DNA of 40,544 nt from positions 1 to 40,544 of the forward strand of contig RFVQ01000002.1 in assembly GCA_009922495.1 (NCBI GenBank). The letters are read 5' to 3'. Position numbers and translations under genes: made by a program. The DNA comes from Chitinophagia bacterium. GTDB taxonomy: Bacteria > Bacteroidota > Bacteroidia > Chitinophagales > Chitinophagaceae. Position 1 is the first letter of the stretch. Each line of letters begins with the position of its first letter. Of this stretch, positions 17,443-25,612 are shown in pieces. Under the pieces are notes generated by a model. That model was not told the origin of the DNA, did not search any database, and saw only the letters and a list, made by a program, of their open reading frames with translations.

Positions 17443-20133
17443 TTATTTTGAACTGCTGTAAACCGGGTGATTGGGGTTGCCGCCGGATTTCAGAAAAGCC
17501 ATCAGGTCTTTCAATTCATCAGGATTCAAGCCATTGATCATGCCGGGAAGCATGGGAGAGATCTCGGAAACCCTTGTTCTTACCACATTCTTTTTCAAGA
17601 TCACCTTGATGGTTTGGGTGTCAAACGGATTTTGAGAGATATAGTATTTTTCATTGTCCTGGCGGATCAATCTTCCCAATACTGACCCTCCGGTTTTCAG
17701 GAAGAATACTGTTGATCCATATTGATCAGAAATGGTTTTGCTGGGGGCGATGATGGCTTCCAGCATGTCTTTGTTCGAAAATCTTGTACCCAGTTGTGTA
17801 AGATCAGGACCGGCTATGCCTCCTTCTCCTTTGACCTGGTGACAGGTACGACAGAGCGAGGCAGCGAACATGGCCTTGCCTTGCTCAAAGTTTCTGGTTC
17901 CGTTTCCACTGTCAACAATGGCCAATGCTTCTTCCACTTTCCAGTTCCTGCCGGGTCCTTTGGGACGAATGGGTCCAATGTCCAACCCTTTTCTTGCAAG
18001 GGTTACCAGCGAATCTCCCGATAGCTTGTTGAAGTTGGCAAAGCTTTCCTTTGGTACGTTTTCCAGCGCATTTTTACGTGCCTTGTCAATAAAGCCAACA
18101 TAACATACACCGCCTTTGTATCCAAACGCATTGTAGTACCATTGGAAATATTTGTTCCTGGACTCGTTTGTCCATCCATTTTTCGCCTGACTCAACACGT
18201 TGGCATACCATGTCTGGGTGAGGGGAGGCATTTTGGAAAGCATGCCGGCTATGTCCATTCCATATTGAGGATTGCGGAGGATTAGGTCGGATGATTCAGA
18301 CAATGTTTTTTGTCCGTTGGCATCGTCTTTGGCAACGGTAAGCAAAGCCATTGTTTTGTCTACAGCACCAGGGGCATCAACATATACCAATATCTTGCTC
18401 AATTCCTTGTTCAGGTCATTGGTGGTGGCTGGATAAATGGGATTGAGCAGTTTGGCTACCGCTTCTTTTTCTCCTGCATCCGGTGCACCCAATCTGGCAA
18501 AAACCAGTTCGATGGCACGGATCAGATCAAGCCTTTGTGATTCTGTCAAAGGAGTGATATTCACCTTGGTGAGGGCATCCAGCAATGGCTTCTTGACAGA
18601 GACATCTCCTCTTCTGGCCAATCCAATGGCAGCATGGGTAAGGATGATGGGGTCTTTTTCATTCAATGTTTTTTCCTTCCATTCAGACAATGGTTGAGCC
18701 TCTATGGCAATGCGGGCGGCATAACGGATGAACCGGTCTTTGTCCTTTAGGTAGGGCCATGCTTCATTTACTGCACCAGGTTTGGCAACACCGTGAAGGG
18801 CTTCAAGTTTTCTTCTGGTCTTTTGTGCTTCGCTCAACTCTGCTGCAATTGGTTTTGCATCCTTGCTCTCATTGCCAACATAATAAACCCTGTACAGATC
18901 AGATTCAAGTCTGCGGCCACCGGTAAGAAAATACATGGCGCCATCAGGACCTATTGTACCATCGGTGAGGGGCAATGGGGAGCCTGAAACAAATTCTTCA
19001 CCTGTTGCAGTATAGGATGCACCGTTCAGTTTTGGATAAACAGCGTAGATGATGCCGAAGCTCCAGTCAAATGCAAAAAACGCATTGCGGTATTTTTCTG
19101 GGAAGCGGGCATTCCCTCCATACATGAAATTTGTAGGAGAGCCTTGTCCCACATTCACTGCTGCAGGAAGATTGTCTGCATAGTTGGCATTCCATTTCAG
19201 TGTTCCGGGTCTCCATCCATATTCACCACCACTGGTCACTTGCAGGATCCTTGTGGGTCGGTACCAGGGTGTGCCGAAGTCCCATTCCATGTCAGAATCA
19301 TAGGTGAACATTTCGCCAACATTGTTGAAGGCAATATCAAAAGGATTGCGGAAGCCGGAAGCAATGAGTTCCCACTTGCTGCCAGTTGGGTCCACCTTTG
19401 CCACCCATCCACCATGGGATTCAACAGTATTGTCGTGACCATTGGGATCTTTGATGAGGGGGAAGAGGTTATCCAGTTTGCCATCTGGAATGTTCCGGTA
19501 GGCATCCATTTTCGGGATCTTGGTAAAATTACCCGCCACCACATGGATGGATTGTTTGTCGGGTGACAGCACCACACTGTGAGGGCCATGTTCACCGGAT
19601 CCTTCGAGTACTTTGAGCAAACTGATCTTATCAAATTGGTCATCGCCATCAGTATCCTGCAAACGATAGAGTCCGCTTGTTCTTTTCAATTTATTGTCAC
19701 CATTGTGATTGACCATTACATAAAGACTGTTGAAGGCATACAACAAGCCTTGTGCATACCCCATGGAAACTTTGTTGGGAGTGGTGTTGTTGAGAAACAT
19801 GGTATCTTGTAATACCTCAAGTTTCTCTACAGTTGTTTTGGTAACCGTATCACCAATCGCAGGTACTTTGATGCGATAAAGGAATCCATACTGATCGGAT
19901 GCGATGATCCTTCCTTTGTCATCAAATGTCATGGAAACCCATGATCCTTCTTGGTGCTCTGATGGCCCATACAGACGTTCTGCTTTGAAACCTTGTGGAA
20001 GTTTCAACTTGGCAACCTTAGGGTCAGGAGAGTCGAAAAATGCTTCTTGAATATTTGTTGAAAATGAAAAGGCAAGGGCAACCAAAAGGCATGATGCAGT
20101 AACCCAAACAAACAGGTTGATTTTTTTTCTCAT
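17443..20133 (-). CDS. PVC-type heme-binding protein: beta-propeller dehydrogenase-like domain, HEAT repeats, cytochrome c
   Basis: 896 aa; signal peptide; ERLYGPSEHQEGSWVSMTFDDKGRIIASDQYGFLYRIKVP; CRTCHQVKGEGGIAGPDLTQLGTRFSNKDMLEAIIAPSKTISDQYGS. Confidence 0.9.
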   Translation of the reverse strand: MRKKINLFVWVTASCLLVALAFSFSTNIQEAFFDSPDPKVAKLKLPQGFKAERLYGPSEHQEGSWVSMTFDDKGRIIASDQYGFLYRIKVPAIGDTVTKTTVEKLEVLQDTMFLNNTTPNKVSMGYAQGLLYAFNSLYVMVNHNGDNKLKRTSGLYRLQDTDGDDQFDKISLLKVLEGSGEHGPHSVVLSPDKQSIHVVAGNFTKIPKMDAYRNIPDGKLDNLFPLIKDPNGHDNTVESHGGWVAKVDPTGSKWELIASGFRNPFDIAFNNVGEMFTYDSDMEWDFGTPWYRPTRILQVTSGGEYGWRPGTLKWNANYADNLPAAVNVGQGSPTNFMYGGNARFPEKYRNAFFAFDWSFGIIYAVYPKLNGASYTATGEEFVSGSPLPLTDGTIGPDGAMYFLTGGRRLESDLYRVYYVGNESKDAKPIAAELSEAQKTRRKLEALHGVAKPGAVNEAWPYLKDKDRFIRYAARIAIEAQPLSEWKEKTLNEKDPIILTHAAIGLARRGDVSVKKPLLDALTKVNITPLTESQRLDLIRAIELVFARLGAPDAGEKEAVAKLLNPIYPATTNDLNKELSKILVYVDAPGAVDKTMALLTVAKDDANGQKTLSESSDLILRNPQYGMDIAGMLSKMPPLTQTWYANVLSQAKNGWTNESRNKYFQWYYNAFGYKGGVCYVGFIDKARKNALENVPKESFANFNKLSGDSLVTLARKGLDIGPIRPKGPGRNWKVEEALAIVDSGNGTRNFEQGKAMFAASLCRTCHQVKGEGGIAGPDLTQLGTRFSNKDMLEAIIAPSKTISDQYGSTVFFLKTGGSVLGRLIRQDNEKYYISQNPFDTQTIKVILKKNVVRTRVSEISPMLPGMINGLNPDELKDLMAFLKSGGNPNHPVYSSSK

Positions 20134-20218
20134 GATGGCAGTTTTGAGGTCACGGAAAATAAGCTGAACAGGCGAATTAAAAAAATAAAATGGCCAAAGT
20201 TTATCTACAGCTTTTAGC

Positions 20219-20226
20219 TAACTTTG
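20219..20226 (+). promoter_or_regulatory. Putative -7 box (TAACTTTG) for tRNA-Val(GAC)
   Basis: TAACTTTG matches TAnnTTTG, 10 nt before the tRNA 5' end. Confidence 0.5.
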
Positions 20227-20236
20227 TCGCCCAACC

Positions 20237-20311
20237 GGAACATTAGCTCAGTTGGTTTAGAGCACTACTTTGACAGAGTAGGGGTCACTGGTTCGAGCCC
20301 AGTATGTTCCA
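20237..20311 (+). tRNA. tRNA-Val (anticodon GAC)
   Basis: Acceptor GGAACAT/ATGTTCC, D-arm TAGCTCAGTTGGTTTAGAGCA, anticodon stem CTACT/AGTAG with loop TTGACAG, T-arm ACTGGTTCGAGCCCAGT. Confidence 0.93.
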
Positions 20312-20331
20312 CCCTCAAATCTCAGACCCAA

Positions 20332-20619
20332 ATGCCTCAGGAAAACCCTATTTATCTCGAAGAACATGAGGTGGAGGTGCTGGACAGCACCGGATATGTG
20401 CTCATCGTCTGGAACGATGATATCAATACCTTCGACTGGGTCATCAAAACACTGATAGAAGTCTGCAAACACGAGCCCGAACAGGCAGAGCAGTGTGCCA
20501 TGATTGTTCATTTCAAGGGCAAATGCGACGTCAAGAAAGGTTCCTTCGAAGAGCTCAAGACCATGTGCGAAGCGATAGTCGACAGGGGAATAGGGGCAAC
20601 GGTGGAGGAGTTGAAGTAA
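20332..20619 (+). CDS. clpS: ATP-dependent Clp protease adaptor ClpS
   Basis: Start ATG at 20332: MPQENPIYLEEHEVEVLDSTGYVLIVWNDDINTFDWVIKTLIEVCKHEPEQAEQCAMIVHFKGKCDVKKGSFEELKTMCEAIVDRGIGATVEELK; ClpS core. The ORF-track start at 20224 lies in the tRNA. Confidence 0.93.
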   Translation: MPQENPIYLEEHEVEVLDSTGYVLIVWNDDINTFDWVIKTLIEVCKHEPEQAEQCAMIVHFKGKCDVKKGSFEELKTMCEAIVDRGIGATVEELK

Positions 20620-20629
20620 AGGTTGGCCT

Positions 20630-22000
20630 TTATTCATAATGAACCACCCACTCCGGATTTTCATCTATTTGACTGATGACGGAGGATCGAATGAATTCGT
20701 TCAATGCTGCAGGTTCCAGGTATTTCATTAGTTTTTTCAAGGGCATTTTCATGGCATGAGCAGGAACAAAGCCTGTATGAAGTTCATCTTTCCTGTTGAG
20801 GAGGATGCAGGACAATTCATCCTTCTTTCTTCCCGGACCGTAAACAGCAACTGTTGGCTTGGACGAACGCAGCTCTTCAAGGGCATTTTGCACTTTTGTA
20901 TTGTAACTGCTGATATCTTCTGCATGATTGCAAATGCCACTGCAAAAATCTTCTTCAATTCCCAAACAGTCTACGGTTTCCAATTGGAGGAAACACATTT
21001 TGGGACAAAGACCATGTTCCCTTGCCAGTCTGTTTAACAAGCGCATGCCATCGACTTGCATTGGGAAAGTGGTATGGGTCTGTATGTATTTTTTTTTCTT
21101 TACGATACCCAATCGCAGGATGCCTTTTTGATCGACATAACTGCAGATGCCAAACTTGTTTTCGAATTTTTTTTGGGAACGGTTGAACAGGGGCCAGATC
21201 CTTTTGATCTCAATACTTTCCATTACGGTCATCATCAATTCATTGCCACATTCCTTGTAACTTATTTTCTTGACCATCCGCATGAGTTCCTGCTTTTTTT
21301 TGCTCACGCTGTTGTTGGAGAAATGACTGGTAACACGCTTTTTAAGTCGTTTGGCTTTTCCAACATAGATAACCTTTCCTTTGGTGTCGTGGAAGTAATA
21401 GATACCGGGTGTGTCAGGCATCTCCAGCAAGTCCTTTTCTGACAGGTACATGGGTAAGTAGCTGTCTTTGCTCCCTTTCTTTAACATGCTTTCAACATGC
21501 TGCTGGGTGTCGTTTTCCAGCAGCTTGTGAAACAGGTGGGTCGTGGCTTCTGCATCGCCCATGGCCCTGTGCCTTTCCTTGATGCCTATGTTGAGAGAGC
21601 GACAAAGATTGCCGAGGCTATAGCTGGGAAGGTCTTCAAATATTTTTCTACTCAATCTTACTGTGCACAGTTTTTTGTTGTTGATTTTAAAACCATGTTG
21701 TGAAAGCTGATGCGAAATAAAGGAGTAATCAAAGTTTACATTGTGGGCAACAAATATTTTGTCCTGGAGCATGCTGTGAATTTCATTGGCCAAGTCACCA
21801 AATACAGGTGCAGTTTTGACCATCTCATCATTGATGCCGGTTAGTTTTTCGATGAACAGGGGTATCGGTCTCATGGGATTAACCAGAGAGTTATACCTGT
21901 CTAAAATTTGTTTCCCGTCGGTGATCAGAATCGCAATTTCAGTGATGCTTCCCTGTGAGGCATTCCCGCCGGTGGTTTCTATGTCTACTACTGCATACAT
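20630..22000 (-). CDS. DnaQ-like 3'-5' exonuclease domain fused to GIY-YIG (UvrC N-terminal-like) nuclease domain
   Basis: 456 aa; YAVVDIETTGGNASQGSITEIAI...FVAHNVNFDYSFISHQL...HRAMGDAEATTHLF, then DTPGIYYFHDTKGKVIYVGKAKRLKKRVTSHF. Confidence 0.92.
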   Translation of the reverse strand: MYAVVDIETTGGNASQGSITEIAILITDGKQILDRYNSLVNPMRPIPLFIEKLTGINDEMVKTAPVFGDLANEIHSMLQDKIFVAHNVNFDYSFISHQLSQHGFKINNKKLCTVRLSRKIFEDLPSYSLGNLCRSLNIGIKERHRAMGDAEATTHLFHKLLENDTQQHVESMLKKGSKDSYLPMYLSEKDLLEMPDTPGIYYFHDTKGKVIYVGKAKRLKKRVTSHFSNNSVSKKKQELMRMVKKISYKECGNELMMTVMESIEIKRIWPLFNRSQKKFENKFGICSYVDQKGILRLGIVKKKKYIQTHTTFPMQVDGMRLLNRLAREHGLCPKMCFLQLETVDCLGIEEDFCSGICNHAEDISSYNTKVQNALEELRSSKPTVAVYGPGRKKDELSCILLNRKDELHTGFVPAHAMKMPLKKLMKYLEPAALNEFIRSSVISQIDENPEWVVHYE

Positions 22001-22017
22001 CGCCCCTAACTTTTACC

Positions 22018-22048
22018 CAAAAGTAAAACGATATTCGGGCCCCTGCAA
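22018..22048 (-). promoter_or_regulatory. Putative promoter (TTG-N20-TACTTTTG) for the exonuclease/GIY-YIG gene
   Basis: Minus strand TTG (CAA at 22046-22048), 20-nt spacer, TACTTTTG (CAAAAGTA at 22018-22025), about 18 nt upstream of ATG at 22000. Confidence 0.45.
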
Positions 22049-22067
22049 CAGTGTCAGCAAGAATTGA

Positions 22068-22502
22068 CTATTGAAGGGAAAGGTTGTAGTGTTTTTCGGT
22101 TTCCATTTCCAATTCCCTTCTTGATAATTTGCTGCTTGCCCGGTTTTCTATCCAAACCCCATTCAGTGTTTTGCTTTTGTGGATGGCATTCTGTAATTCA
22201 AACCGGGCATCACCGGAACCCAAAATCAGAATAGCATTGGCATGATCCAATTCAGCAACAATGGCTTTGATGAATTTATTCAGGTGATTGTTTTCTCGGG
22301 CCTGCATTCTTTTCTCCGGGCTAAGGGTGCTTCCCAACATACCGGTTTTATTGGTGCTTTCTCCGGCAAAACGTTCTCTTTTCTGGTTGCTGGCTTCCAT
22401 TTCCTTGAACGATACTGTCCCATCCCCCTGGATTTTAAGGATTTTGGCATGTCTGCTGTCCATCCACAAACCATACCGCGTGTTGTTGATTGATTTTTTC
22501 AT
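22068..22502 (-). CDS. Putative bacterial archaeo-eukaryotic release factor-like (baeRF/host-attachment type) small protein
   Basis: 144 aa; YGLWMDSRHAKILKIQGDGTVSFKEME...HLNKFIKAIVAELDHANAILILGSGDARFELQNAIHKSKTLNGVWIENRASSKLSRRELEMETEKHY, reminiscent of eRF1 domain-3/Pelota-like folds. Confidence 0.5.
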   Translation of the reverse strand: MKKSINNTRYGLWMDSRHAKILKIQGDGTVSFKEMEASNQKRERFAGESTNKTGMLGSTLSPEKRMQARENNHLNKFIKAIVAELDHANAILILGSGDARFELQNAIHKSKTLNGVWIENRASSKLSRRELEMETEKHYNLSLQ

Positions 22503-22726
22503 GTAAGTATTTGTTTTTCAGTTTTTTGCAATGATTCAAAATTCACCTAGCGATTTGCATAAGTCAATGACTCATGTCAGCAATGCCTCCATCATTTCTC
22601 ATGCAACAGCCAAATCATTCCCCATGATTTTTACGAAATGCTAGGATTATGTTTGGTTCATGAAATAATCATCCTGGATGGATTGGGCCGCTGCCCTTGT
22701 GTATTCCAATTGTAACCTATTCGAAC

Positions 22727-22846
22727 ATGAAAACTGATTTCATGAAAAATCTAAACTCCTTTCAGCTGCCGCAAACAGTCAAGATTGCATTGGTGGTTCT
22801 TGCTGTTTATGGCTTGATTGCTTTGATCACTTATCTTGTTTGGTGA
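22727..22846 (+). CDS. Small single-TM protein (39 aa) upstream of valS
   Basis: ATG 22727 to TGA 22844-22846: MKTDFMKNLNSFQLPQTVKIALVVLAVYGLIALITYLVW; one strong hydrophobic segment. Below the ORF-track size cutoff. Confidence 0.45.
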   Translation: MKTDFMKNLNSFQLPQTVKIALVVLAVYGLIALITYLVW

Positions 22847-22865
22847 TCCTTTCTCGCTACCTTTG
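22836..22865 (+). promoter_or_regulatory. Putative valS promoter (TTG-N19-TACCTTTG)
   Basis: TTG at 22836-22838, 19-nt spacer, TACCTTTG at 22858-22865; valS ATG at 22889. Confidence 0.5.
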
Positions 22866-22888
22866 TAGACCAAAAAAGGTAGTATTTC

Positions 22889-25549
22889 ATGGAAAGCCCC
22901 AAGAATTTTGATTTCAGAGCGGCAGAGCAACATTGGTACCAGCATTGGCTGGATCAGAAATATTTCGAAAGCACCCCCGATGACAGAGAGCCCTATACCA
23001 TCACCATACCCCCGCCCAATGTAACAGGTATCCTGCACATGGGACATTGCCTGAACAATACCATTCAGGATATTTTGATCCGAAGGGCCAGGATGACAGG
23101 TAAAAACGCCTGTTGGGTTCCCGGTACTGATCACGCTTCCATTGCAACCGAAGCAAAGGTTGTGCAGATGCTTCGAGAAAGAGGAATCCAGAAAGCAAGT
23201 CTTTCGAGAGATGAATTTCTCCAATATGCATGGGAATGGAAGGAGAAATATGGAGGCATCATTCTGCAGCAGCTCAGAAAATTGGGATGCTCTCTCGACT
23301 GGAGTCGCACCAGTTTCACCATGGATCCTGACTACTACCGTTCAGTTATCCATGTCTTCAATGACCTTTATAACAAAGGATATATCTATCGTGGGAAAAG
23401 AATGATCAACTGGGATCCCAAGGCAAAGACGGCCCTGAGCGATGAGGAAGTGATCTTCAAAGAAGTACAGGGAAAACTCTATTTTCTGCGCTATGCTTTG
23501 GTAGATGCGAACGGCGATTCATTGTCGTTGGATGAATCATCCATTACCATTGCAACTGTTCGTCCTGAAACCATCTTGGGTGACGCTGCCATTGCTGTCA
23601 ATCCCAATGATGAAAGATTCAAGCACCTGATTGGCTCCTATGCTTTGGTTCCCCTCATTCATAGAAAAATTCCCATCATCGGAGATGATTATGTAGCCAC
23701 GGATTTTGGTTCAGGTGCGCTCAAAATAACGCCAGCACACGACATGAACGATAACCAGATCGGCATCAAGCACGGACTGGAAGTTTTTGAGATACTCAAC
23801 GAAGATGGAACACTCAGCAGCGAAGCTGTTTTACATGTTGGCAAGGACCGATTCGAAGCCAGGAAAGATATGGTCGAAGAGCTGAAAGCAGCAGGACATG
23901 TGGTTAAAATAGAGGAATATACCCATCAGGTGGGCTTCTCAGAAAGAACCGATGTAGTGGTGGAACCCAGGTTGTCTTTACAATGGTGGGTCGACATGAA
24001 AAAGATTTCTGCCCCTGCCTTAGCGGCAGTTCAGGAAGGCGAGATCAATTTTCATCCTGCAAAGTTCAAGAATCTATACCGGCATTGGATGGAGAACATC
24101 AAAGACTGGTGTATTTCACGCCAGCTATGGTGGGGACATCGCATTCCGGCCTGGTATGATCAAGAGGGTAGGTTCGTTGTGGCGTTGGATGAAAACGAAG
24201 CCAAGCAAAAATTCACCGCTGCCTTTGGGATAGCGGACCCATTGCTGAAACAAGACGAAGATTGTTTGGATACCTGGTTCTCCTCCTGGTTATGGCCTTT
24301 TGAAGTGTTCAAAGGAATATCAAACCCCGGCAACAGGGATGTGAATTATTATTATCCAACCAATACATTGGTCACCGCTCCGGAGATTATATTCTTCTGG
24401 GTTGCCAGAATGATCATGTCTGGTTACGAATACATGGGCAAGAAGCCCTTCCAGGATGTCTATTTCACAGGAATAGTGAGGGACAACCTGGGCAGAAAAA
24501 TGAGCAAGCAGTTGGGCAACTCTCCCGACCTCTTGGAGATGATCGATGAGATTGGTGCGGATGCTGTTCGTTTCGGCATTTTGATTGCATCCCCCGCAGG
24601 TAACGATCTTCTGTGGGACAAAGCCTCCAATGAGCAGGGTAGGAATTTCATCAACAAGATCTGGAATGCCCTTAAACTTGTTCAATTGTGGAAGTCGAGA
24701 GCCAAGGAGAATTTGAGCGCAGATGAAATCTCATTGGCTTCTGATTGGCCACACCAATGGTTTGAAGCCCGCTCCCGACAAGTATTCTCAGAAGTTGATC
24801 AACTGATGGGCCAATTCAAACTCAGCGAAGCCCTGAAGACCCTGTATACACTGATATGGGATGATTTCTGCAGTTGGTACCTTGAATGGATCAAGCCCGG
24901 TTTTGAAAAGCCCATGGATGCCGCACACTTGGAAAAAGCAATCACCCATTTTGAAAGATTGCTGGAAAGACTGCATCCGTTCATGCCATTTGTAACCGAA
25001 GAGATCTACCATGCACTCAGGGATCAATCAGTAGATCTTTGTGTGAAGCAGATTGAAACTTCGATAATGGTCTCCAATGCTGATGCCCAGATATTGAAAC
25101 AGTCTGATCTCCTGAAAACTGCCATTACTGCCATCCGTGATGCAAGGGTAAAGGCACAGATCAAGAACAAGGATGTAGTTACACTTTATTGTACTACCAA
25201 AGCTGCTGAGAACTGGACCTCCATCACGGATCTGCTCTGTAAACAAGTGAATGCTGCCTCACTGCAAATGGTTGATTCACCGGTTGCAGATACTATTCAG
25301 TTGGTCATTGGAGGAGATAGGTTCTATGTCAAAGCAGACAAGGAATTGGATACCACTGCTCAAAAGGCAGAACTGGAGAATGAACTGAAGTATTATATCG
25401 GTTTCCTTGAATCTGTGGAAAAGAAATTGAGCAATGAAAGGTTTGTTCAAAATGCCAAACCAGAAGTTGTTGAACTGGAAAGGAAGAAACAGTCCGATGC
25501 ACAAGAAAAGATCAAGCTCTTGCAGGAAAGCCTTCGCAATCTTTCATGA
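22889..25549 (+). CDS. valS: Valine--tRNA ligase
   Basis: 886 aa; PPPNVTGILHMGHCLNNTIQDILIRRARMTGKNACWVPGTDHASIATEAKV; GRKMSKQLGNSPDLLEMIDEIGADAVRFG; C-terminal coiled coil. Confidence 0.97.
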   Translation: MESPKNFDFRAAEQHWYQHWLDQKYFESTPDDREPYTITIPPPNVTGILHMGHCLNNTIQDILIRRARMTGKNACWVPGTDHASIATEAKVVQMLRERGIQKASLSRDEFLQYAWEWKEKYGGIILQQLRKLGCSLDWSRTSFTMDPDYYRSVIHVFNDLYNKGYIYRGKRMINWDPKAKTALSDEEVIFKEVQGKLYFLRYALVDANGDSLSLDESSITIATVRPETILGDAAIAVNPNDERFKHLIGSYALVPLIHRKIPIIGDDYVATDFGSGALKITPAHDMNDNQIGIKHGLEVFEILNEDGTLSSEAVLHVGKDRFEARKDMVEELKAAGHVVKIEEYTHQVGFSERTDVVVEPRLSLQWWVDMKKISAPALAAVQEGEINFHPAKFKNLYRHWMENIKDWCISRQLWWGHRIPAWYDQEGRFVVALDENEAKQKFTAAFGIADPLLKQDEDCLDTWFSSWLWPFEVFKGISNPGNRDVNYYYPTNTLVTAPEIIFFWVARMIMSGYEYMGKKPFQDVYFTGIVRDNLGRKMSKQLGNSPDLLEMIDEIGADAVRFGILIASPAGNDLLWDKASNEQGRNFINKIWNALKLVQLWKSRAKENLSADEISLASDWPHQWFEARSRQVFSEVDQLMGQFKLSEALKTLYTLIWDDFCSWYLEWIKPGFEKPMDAAHLEKAITHFERLLERLHPFMPFVTEEIYHALRDQSVDLCVKQIETSIMVSNADAQILKQSDLLKTAITAIRDARVKAQIKNKDVVTLYCTTKAAENWTSITDLLCKQVNAASLQMVDSPVADTIQLVIGGDRFYVKADKELDTTAQKAELENELKYYIGFLESVEKKLSNERFVQNAKPEVVELERKKQSDAQEKIKLLQESLRNLS

Positions 25550-25612
25550 TCGGAATGCGCTTGCATTGACAAAACATCTTGATCAGTTTCCAGAATCCTT
25601 TTCGTAATTTGG

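Noticed and set aside
5905-20311. Integrative element inserted at tRNA-Val
   Set aside because: No integrase, transposase or mobility gene, and the two tRNA 3' ends (GATCCCGTCAACTCCCA vs GAGCCCAGTATGTTCCA) are not an identical att repeat. Kept only as a synteny question.
24480-24560. Variant KMSKQ instead of KMSKS in ValS
   Set aside because: As far as I recall, KMSKQLGNSPD is common in Bacteroidota ValS, so not unusual.
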